From Planctomycetia bacterium (GTDB lineage: Bacteria > Planctomycetota > Planctomycetia > Gemmatales > Gemmataceae), in NCBI GenBank assembly GCA_005773755.1, contig SXHE01000144.1, positions 1 to 7,265 of the forward strand: 7,265 nt of DNA, written 5' to 3'. This document shows, in pieces, positions 1-4,077 of the stretch. A program made the translations under genes and the position numbers. The notes below the pieces were generated by a model, which worked only from the letters and a program-made list of their open reading frames with translations, was not told the origin of the DNA and made no database searches. Numbering within the stretch: the stretch's first letter is position 1; each line of letters begins with the position of its first letter.

Positions 1-90
1 CCCCTTCGGGGGCGGCGGGGGCGGGATGTCGGCGCCGGCGACGGACGCAACGAGCGCGGCAACCACGGCCGCGGCCAGAAACCGGTTCAT
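1..90 (-). CDS. N-terminus of an exported protein (signal peptide, then polyproline); truncated at window edge
   Basis: Thirty codons are visible, reading leftwards from an ATG at 88-90 and running off the window. The peptide begins MNRFLAAAVVAALVASVAGA, a classic short Sec signal peptide: one Arg, a hydrophobic Ala/Val/Leu core and a plausible AGA cleavage site near residue 20. It continues DIPPPPPPKG. A good Shine-Dalgarno (AGGAGA, complement of 96-101) lies a few bases upstream and supports this start. Signal peptide plus proline-rich mature N-terminus is a common arrangement in Gemmata-type secreted or periplasmic proteins, but the functional domain lies outside the window, so no function can be given. 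It is on the same strand as the 59-aa gene upstream, with a 72-nt gap in which I see no convincing promoter. Confidence 0.7.
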   Translation of the reverse strand, partial: MNRFLAAAVVAALVASVAGADIPPPPPPKG

Positions 91-162
91 GGGGTTCTCC
101 TGTCCGAGTGAATTGGTCACGACAGTGAGAGTACCAGACAACCGGCGACATGCCAGTAGCTG

Positions 163-342
163 TTACGTTGTGGGCTTGGCGCGTTCAGGGGCCATGAGCC
201 TGCGGAGCGCGGCATTCGGTTCCGGCGGGTTATACAGCACCGCAAGGAACAAATCGCGATCCGCGTCGCTCAGAGGCTGAACGTGGGGCAGCGGCGGTAA
301 GTCGCTGTCGTCGGAAAGGGGGAGTGTTGTTGCACTGCTCAC
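163..342 (-). CDS. 59-aa protein resembling the C-terminal tail of DUF1778/TacA-type antitoxins
   Basis: This start is a GTG at 340-342, four bases after a strong GGGAGGG Shine-Dalgarno; a longer reading upstream would be translated repeat DNA. The stop is TAA at 163-165. The protein begins MSSATTLPLSDDSDLPPLP and then carries LSDADRDLFLAVL followed by NPPEPNAALRRLM. That block matches from memory the C-terminal part of DUF1778 antitoxins (LSxxDRxxFLxALxNPPxPNxALR), the segment that wraps the GNAT-type toxin. Full-length family members are roughly 90-100 aa and have an N-terminal ribbon-helix-helix DNA-binding domain, which is absent here. No GNAT acetyltransferase toxin is visible on either side. 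It may be a remnant of an antitoxin gene, a free-standing toxin-binding or orphan peptide, or an unrelated small family sharing the motif. The inverted-repeat element begins 30 bp upstream of its start. Confidence 0.6.
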   Translation of the reverse strand: MSSATTLPLSDDSDLPPLPHVQPLSDADRDLFLAVLYNPPEPNAALRRLMAPERAKPTT

Positions 343-346
343 GATT

Positions 347-353
347 CCCTCCC
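347..353 (-). promoter_or_regulatory. Shine-Dalgarno deciding the GTG start of the 59-aa gene
   Basis: On the minus strand this reads GGGAGGG, separated by AATC from the GTG at 342-340. It is one of the strongest SD matches in the window. It argues that the 59-aa reading frame is translated, and that the longer in-frame extension into the repeat is not the real start. Confidence 0.55.
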
Positions 354-372
354 GGCTATGGTCTGGTGCCAA

Positions 373-599
373 GCTGTTTGGGTGCGTGAACGCACGCCCC
401 CTCACCCGCCGCCGCAAAGCCGGCGACGACCTCTCCCCGCAAAGCCGGGGCGAGGTAAGGCGCTCGGCTCCTCCCAAGCTGTGCGCGCCGTGTAGCTGTT
501 GAAAAGCAAAAGGTATTACCTCGCCCCGGCTTTGCGGGGAGAGGTCGGCCCGGCTTTGCGGGCCGGGTGAGGGGTCTTGCGTTCACCACACCAATCAGC
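373..599. repeat. Long inverted-repeat element built of GC-rich hairpin modules (MITE/REP-like)
   Basis: The two arms, 386-458 and 516-586, are near-complementary over about 70 nt and separated by a 57-nt loop; both arms include the complement of TTACCTCGCCCCGGCTTTGC. Outer ends GCTGTTTGG (373-381) and CCAATCAGC (591-599) are also inverted matches with one mismatch, so the element probably spans 227 bp. Each arm has two small hairpins whose loop or its complement is CAAAGC: 410-425 and 435-450 in the left arm, 524-539 and 547-564 in the right arm. No credible coding capacity or transposase is present. It starts 11 bp past the nuoD stop and ends 30 bp before the 59-aa gene start, so it fills the intergenic gap and could act as a transcription terminator for nuoD. 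I recall similar CAAAGCCGGGG-type repeats as abundant in Gemmata-like genomes; that is memory, not a search result. Confidence 0.75.
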
Positions 600-610
600 A
601 TGTCGACTCT

Positions 611-1891
611 CTACCTATCGATCTCCCCCATGACCACGTCGATGCTGCCGACGATGGCAGGGACGTCGGCGATCAGGCAGCCCTTGCACAGCTCGTTCGT
701 CACGCTCAGGTTCGCGAAGCAGCTCGACCGGGCGCGGACCCGCAGCGGCACGTTCTCTTTCGACGGCCGGCCGACCACGTGGAACCCCATCTGCCCGCGC
801 GGGCACTCCGTTTCGACATAGCACTCGCCGGGCGTGAGCGTTCGCGGCGGCTCGACGCGGTGCGCGTACTTGGTCTTGAGTAGGTCGGCTTGCTTCGCCG
901 CCGCCGGCCCCTTCGGGTCGCGCGTCACTTCGTCCTTCAGTTCGGCGCTGACCTTCTCCCACTCCGCTTGAAGGGCGTCGTACTTGTCGAGCGCCTGCTC
1001 GACGATCTTGATGGCCTCCACCACTTCGAGCATGCGGACGTAGAACCGGTGCCAGCAGTCGCCGATCACCGCGCCCGGCGGGGTGCGGTCGTAGGGCGGC
1101 AGCGGCACGTTGAAGGTGTACTGCTCGTACCCGCTGTACGGCTCGGTCTTGCGCAGATCCCAATCCGGGTCGCCCTTCGTGCGGTCGAGCGAGCCGCGCA
1201 GCATCGGCCCGGTGCAGCCGTAATCGAGCGCCATCTCCTTCGACATGACGCCGATCGCGGCCGTGCGCTTGACGAAGATGTGGTTGTCCGTGAGCATCGC
1301 GTGGTATTCGGGGATGCGCGGCTTGAAGTACGCGAGGAACGTGCGCACCCGCGTGGTGAACCCCGCGGGCAGGTCGTCGTGCGCCCCGCCGATGGTGAGG
1401 TAGCTGTAGGTGAGCCGCGCCCCGCACACGTCTTCGAACAGGTCGAGGATGTGCTCGCGCTCGCGGAAGGCGTACAGGAACGGCGAGAAGCTGCCGAGGT
1501 CGAGGCCGTATGCGCCCATGCCGACGAGGTGCGACGCGATCCGGTTCAGCTCGCAGATGAGCACGCGGATGATCTGCGCCTTTTCGGGCACCTTCAGCGC
1601 GCACAGCTTCTCGACGGCGAGCGAGAAGCCCAGGTTCATGTTCATGCCGGCGAGGTAGTCCATCCGGTCCGTGTACGGGATGAACTGGATCGGCGTGACG
1701 TTCTCGCCGATCTTCTCGGCGCAGCGGTGCAAGTAGCCCAGGTGCGGCTGCACGTCGGAGATGATCTCGCCGTCGGTTCGCAGCACCAAACGCAGCACGC
1801 CGTGGGTGCTGGGGTGCTGCGGCCCCATGTTGACGAGCATCTCGTCGGTGCGAACGTCGAACTCGATGACGGTGGGGTCTTCGGGTGGCAT
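611..1891 (-). CDS. nuoD: NADH-quinone oxidoreductase subunit D (NuoD, 49 kDa subunit)
   Basis: This is the 426-aa subunit of the complex I peripheral arm that, with NuoB, forms the quinone-reduction pocket next to cluster N2; it acts at the cytoplasmic face of the membrane. Family landmarks in order are MGPQHPSTHG (22-31), LGYLHRCAEKIGE (51-63), IPYTDRMDYL (71-80, containing the region of the quinone-site Tyr), ELNRIASHLVGMG (114-126), SPFLYAFREREHILDLFE (136-153), DYGCTGPMLRGS (223-234), ETECPRGQMGF (360-370) and the C-terminal GSIDVVMGEIDR. Length is typical for a stand-alone NuoD rather than a NuoCD fusion. A charged stretch at about 303-349 is unusual (see findings). The start ATG at 1889-1891 is followed almost immediately by conserved sequence; no strong SD precedes it. 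The methyltransferase gene lies 51 nt upstream on the same strand, so co-transcription is plausible. Confidence 0.97.
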   Translation of the reverse strand: MPPEDPTVIEFDVRTDEMLVNMGPQHPSTHGVLRLVLRTDGEIISDVQPHLGYLHRCAEKIGENVTPIQFIPYTDRMDYLAGMNMNLGFSLAVEKLCALKVPEKAQIIRVLICELNRIASHLVGMGAYGLDLGSFSPFLYAFREREHILDLFEDVCGARLTYSYLTIGGAHDDLPAGFTTRVRTFLAYFKPRIPEYHAMLTDNHIFVKRTAAIGVMSKEMALDYGCTGPMLRGSLDRTKGDPDWDLRKTEPYSGYEQYTFNVPLPPYDRTPPGAVIGDCWHRFYVRMLEVVEAIKIVEQALDKYDALQAEWEKVSAELKDEVTRDPKGPAAAKQADLLKTKYAHRVEPPRTLTPGECYVETECPRGQMGFHVVGRPSKENVPLRVRARSSCFANLSVTNELCKGCLIADVPAIVGSIDVVMGEIDR

Positions 1892-1900
1892 GGAACGGAC

Positions 1901-1917
1901 GCCCTCGTGGAGAGGGC
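1901..1917. other. Small hairpin in the nuoD leader
   Basis: GCCCTC (1901-1906) and GAGGGC (1912-1917) form a perfect 6-bp stem with a 5-nt loop, 10 nt upstream of the nuoD ATG. On the minus strand the arm nearest the start, GAGGGC, is the only SD-like stretch at a plausible distance, so folding could mask it. In GC-rich DNA a 6-bp stem can arise by chance, so a regulatory role is only a suggestion. Confidence 0.25.
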
Positions 1918-1942
1918 ATCCTAACGCGCCGCGCCGTGCTCG

Positions 1943-2764
1943 TCACGCGCCCATCGCGCGCTTGTCCACGAACAGGGTGTTGGGGTGGGTCATGCCGCGC
2001 AGCTCGTACCCCTTCTCGGCCATCAGCGCGAGCGTGTCCGGGTTGTGCCGCATGGTCGCGGTGACGATCGTCTCGGCGCAGATCACCTTCGGCCGGAACC
2101 GCGTGAAGTCGAGCGTCCTCAGCACCGCAAAGTCCAGCCCCTCAATGTCGATGGAGAGGAAGTCCGGGGCCGTGCCGCCGAAGTGCTCCGCGATCACCCG
2201 GTTGATGTTCAGCAGCGGCATTTTGACCACCTTCACCAGCTTCGTCGTCGTCTCGCGCGTCAGCCGGTCGGCCTGGTCTTTTTCGAAGGTGTTCAGTTCG
2301 TCGTCGCTGAGGACGTAGTAGTCGGCCTCAGCTACGTCCGTGATGCCGATGCCAGCAGTCAGGACGGTGTCGCCGGGGCGCTTGCGCTTCAGTTTGGGCG
2401 TGAGGGCGACGTTCGGCTCGACCAGCACGCCGCGCCCGCCGCGGCGGTGGAACAGGTAGGTGTTGTTCGACCGGATCGGCTCGTATGCCCCGATGTCCAT
2501 GTACGAAGGCTTCTGCACGCCGATCGCGGAGAGCAGCCCGCTGGCGACGAGGTCTTCGCCGAACTGAGCGAAGGAGAACTTGGTGCCGTCGGGCAGCTCC
2601 TTTTGGGTCCACTCCATCGGCTGCACCCAGCTCGCGGCCTTGCCCGCAATCATGCCGGCCACCGCGCCTGTCAGGAGCGCGCGGCGCGGCAAGTGGACGG
2701 TCGTACCGATTGCCGCGGGCGGTTGGGGTTCGGTGGCCGGCGCGGGTTCAGCGGCGGTGCTCAT
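1943..2764 (-). CDS. FkbM-family SAM-dependent methyltransferase with N-terminal anchor or Tat-like signal
   Basis: The 273-aa protein has the FkbM-type methyltransferase core. YMDIGAYEP (88-96) is the SAM-binding motif I, followed by SNNTYLFHRRG and GVLVEPN (residues about 99-118), and DFLSIDIEGLDFAVL (201-215) with RPKVICAE (224-231). These match the FkbM subgroup often found with polysaccharide or surface-glycan genes; the substrate cannot be deduced. Before the domain are a Pro/Ala-rich stretch and then LPRRALLTGAVAGMIAGKAA (25-44), a twin-arginine-like or signal-anchor segment, which is odd for an enzyme needing cytoplasmic SAM. The ATG at 2762-2764 was chosen although it lacks a clear SD. 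An alternative TTG at 2840-2842 has a GGGGTGAG-like SD and would add 26 residues, overlapping the divergent hydrolase start. It lies between nuoC and nuoD on their strand, 51 nt before nuoD. Confidence 0.82.
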   Translation of the reverse strand: MSTAAEPAPATEPQPPAAIGTTVHLPRRALLTGAVAGMIAGKAASWVQPMEWTQKELPDGTKFSFAQFGEDLVASGLLSAIGVQKPSYMDIGAYEPIRSNNTYLFHRRGGRGVLVEPNVALTPKLKRKRPGDTVLTAGIGITDVAEADYYVLSDDELNTFEKDQADRLTRETTTKLVKVVKMPLLNINRVIAEHFGGTAPDFLSIDIEGLDFAVLRTLDFTRFRPKVICAETIVTATMRHNPDTLALMAEKGYELRGMTHPNTLFVDKRAMGA

Positions 2765-2830
2765 GGTGGTCGCGGGGTTGAGGTGCGTGGCGGCGCGACT
2801 CAACGGTAGAACACGCTCGGCCGGTCGGTT

Positions 2831-3520
2831 ATGCTGTCGCAATTATTCTCACCCCGGAGCGCTGCCGTGCTCGCACTCGTTCTGCTGTTCGCCCCGCCGC
2901 CCGAAATCGCCCCGCCCCCGCGACCGGTCGATCCGTTCGCCAAGTGGACTCAGGGCATCGCGGCCATCGAGAAGCGACTGACGGCGAACCCGCCCAAGCC
3001 GGGCGCGGTGTTCTTCGTCGGCTCGTCCAGCATCGTCGGCTGGGACGTGAAGAAGTCGTTCCCCAACGCGGCGCACGTCAACGTCGGGTTCGGCGGCTCG
3101 GTCATCATCGACAGCACGCACTTCGCCCCGCGCATCATCGCCCCGCACAAGCCGGGCACCATCGTCTTCTACGCCGGCGACAACGACGTGGGCCGGGGGA
3201 ACAAGCCGCAGCAGGTGGCCGACGACTTCAAGGCGTTCGTCGCGGCGGCGCGGAAAGACAACCCGAACTGCCGCATCCTGTTCATCGCGATCAAGCCCAG
3301 CCTTGCCCGGTGGAAGCAGTTCGAGACGCAACAGAAGGCGAACGCGCTCGTGCGCGCGTTCTGCGAGAAGGAGAACGGGCTGGTGTTCGTGGACGTGGTG
3401 CCGCTGATGCTGGGCGCGGACGGGAAGCCAAACCCGGAGCTGTACGTTAAGGACGGCCTACACATGACCCCGAAGGGTTACGAGCTGTGGACCGCGGAAG
3501 TGGGGAAACTGTTGAGGTGA
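2831..3520 (+). CDS. Secreted SGNH/GDSL-family hydrolase (esterase-like)
   Basis: The 229-aa protein has an N-terminal signal peptide (about residues 1-21, hydrophobic SAAVLALVLLFA) followed by a proline-rich linker. All SGNH blocks are recognisable. Block I is FFVGSSSIVGW (61-71) with Ser66 as expected nucleophile in a GSSS variant of GDS. Block II is VNVGFGGS (83-90) with an oxyanion Gly. Block III is YAGDNDV (114-120) with Asn118. Block V is DGLHMTPKGY (208-217) with Asp208 and His211. The GSSS plus AGDND wording fits the subgroup acting on esters, often carbohydrate acetyl esters; the actual substrate is unknown. It is transcribed opposite to all the other genes, divergent from the methyltransferase across 66 nt (2765-2830) in which I find no clear promoter, and convergent with nuoC across 23 nt. 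No strong SD precedes the ATG. Confidence 0.9.
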   Translation: MLSQLFSPRSAAVLALVLLFAPPPEIAPPPRPVDPFAKWTQGIAAIEKRLTANPPKPGAVFFVGSSSIVGWDVKKSFPNAAHVNVGFGGSVIIDSTHFAPRIIAPHKPGTIVFYAGDNDVGRGNKPQQVADDFKAFVAAARKDNPNCRILFIAIKPSLARWKQFETQQKANALVRAFCEKENGLVFVDVVPLMLGADGKPNPELYVKDGLHMTPKGYELWTAEVGKLLR

Positions 3521-3551
3521 GCCGCTGGCGGCTTCGCTGGTGCTCAGCGGC
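3521..3551. terminator. Possible stem between the convergent hydrolase and nuoC ends
   Basis: GCCGCTG (3521-3527) pairs with CAGCGGC (3545-3551), a 7-bp GC stem around a 17-nt loop, exactly between the two convergent stop codons and covering the nuoC stop. It has no T-run on either strand, so it is not a canonical intrinsic terminator; it is offered only because of its position. Confidence 0.22.
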
Positions 3552-4077
3552 AGCGGATGCCCTGGTACTCCAGCGGGAACTCGTAGTCCTTGCGGAGCGG
3601 GTGGCCGGTCCAGTCGTCGTTGAGCAGGATGCGCACGAGGTTCGGGTGGCCGGCAAAATACACCCCCAGCAGGTCGTACACCTCGCGCTCGTGCCAGTCC
3701 GCGGTCTTCCACACGCCGGCCACGCTCGGCACCTCCGGCAGCGCCCCGACAACGCCATCCTTCCAGCGCGGCAGCACGAGCTTCAGCGTGAAGCGGCGAC
3801 CGGGGAACGCGAAGCTCGACAGGTGGTACAGCACTTCGAGGTGCGGCTCGAACCCGGCCTTCGGGGCCTTCTTCGCGTCCGGTTCGAGGTAATCGACGCC
3901 GGTGATGTCGTTCAACAGCGCGAACTTGAGTCGCGGATCGTCGCGCAGGAAAGTACACACTCGAACAAGCTCCGCCGGCTCGACGGTCACGAACGGGTCG
4001 AGCGCGTCGGGCTTCGCGCCGGTGACGGCGGGACCGAATTGGGTTTCCAACACGGCGGCAATTTCAGCAGCGGTCAT
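3544..4077 (-). CDS. nuoC: NADH-quinone oxidoreductase subunit C (NuoC, 30 kDa subunit)
   Basis: This 177-aa protein is the 30 kDa subunit of the complex I peripheral arm, which packs against NuoD and NuoB. The family signature is clear near the C-terminus: DWHEREVYDLLGVYFAGHP (127-145), NLVRILLNDDW (146-156), and GHPLRKDYEFPLEYQG (158-173). Upstream, FALLNDITGVDYL (52-64) and HLEVLYHLSS (79-88) correspond to the conserved central fold, with an extra charged loop (EPDAKKAPKAG) between them. The ATG at 4075-4077 was chosen because an AGGAG SD lies 7 nt upstream; an in-frame start 13 codons earlier has no such support and would overlap the kinase reading frame further. nuoD lies 1.65 kb downstream instead of adjacent. 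The upstream kinase frame overlaps this start by 4 nt as read, but probably ends 49 nt before it if the frameshift is real. Confidence 0.95.
   Translation of the reverse strand: MTAAEIAAVLETQFGPAVTGAKPDALDPFVTVEPAELVRVCTFLRDDPRLKFALLNDITGVDYLEPDAKKAPKAGFEPHLEVLYHLSSFAFPGRRFTLKLVLPRWKDGVVGALPEVPSVAGVWKTADWHEREVYDLLGVYFAGHPNLVRILLNDDWTGHPLRKDYEFPLEYQGIRCR

Noticed and set aside
91..162. Promoter between the 59-aa gene and the exported-protein gene
   Set aside because: No -35/-10 pair with acceptable spacing was found; only the SD just before the ATG is convincing.
356..601. Minus-strand 81-codon frame across the inverted repeat
   Set aside because: It is translated repeat DNA: the codons fall in the hairpin modules of both arms, with no SD or domain.
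890..1924. 344-codon open frame on the plus strand opposite nuoD
   Set aside because: Antisense shadow in high-GC DNA; its composition is dominated by Arg, Val and Asp with no domain, while the minus strand encodes an unmistakable NuoD.
1985..2809. Plus-strand open frame opposite the FkbM methyltransferase
   Set aside because: It has no recognisable domain and a low-complexity Arg/Gly/Val composition; the minus-strand methyltransferase motifs explain the conservation.
4074..4077. ATGA overlap of the kinase stop with the nuoC start, suggesting translational coupling
   Set aside because: The overlap exists only because the kinase frame appears shifted at 4198-4200. The family-like frame stops at 4127-4129, and nuoC has its own SD at 4085-4089.
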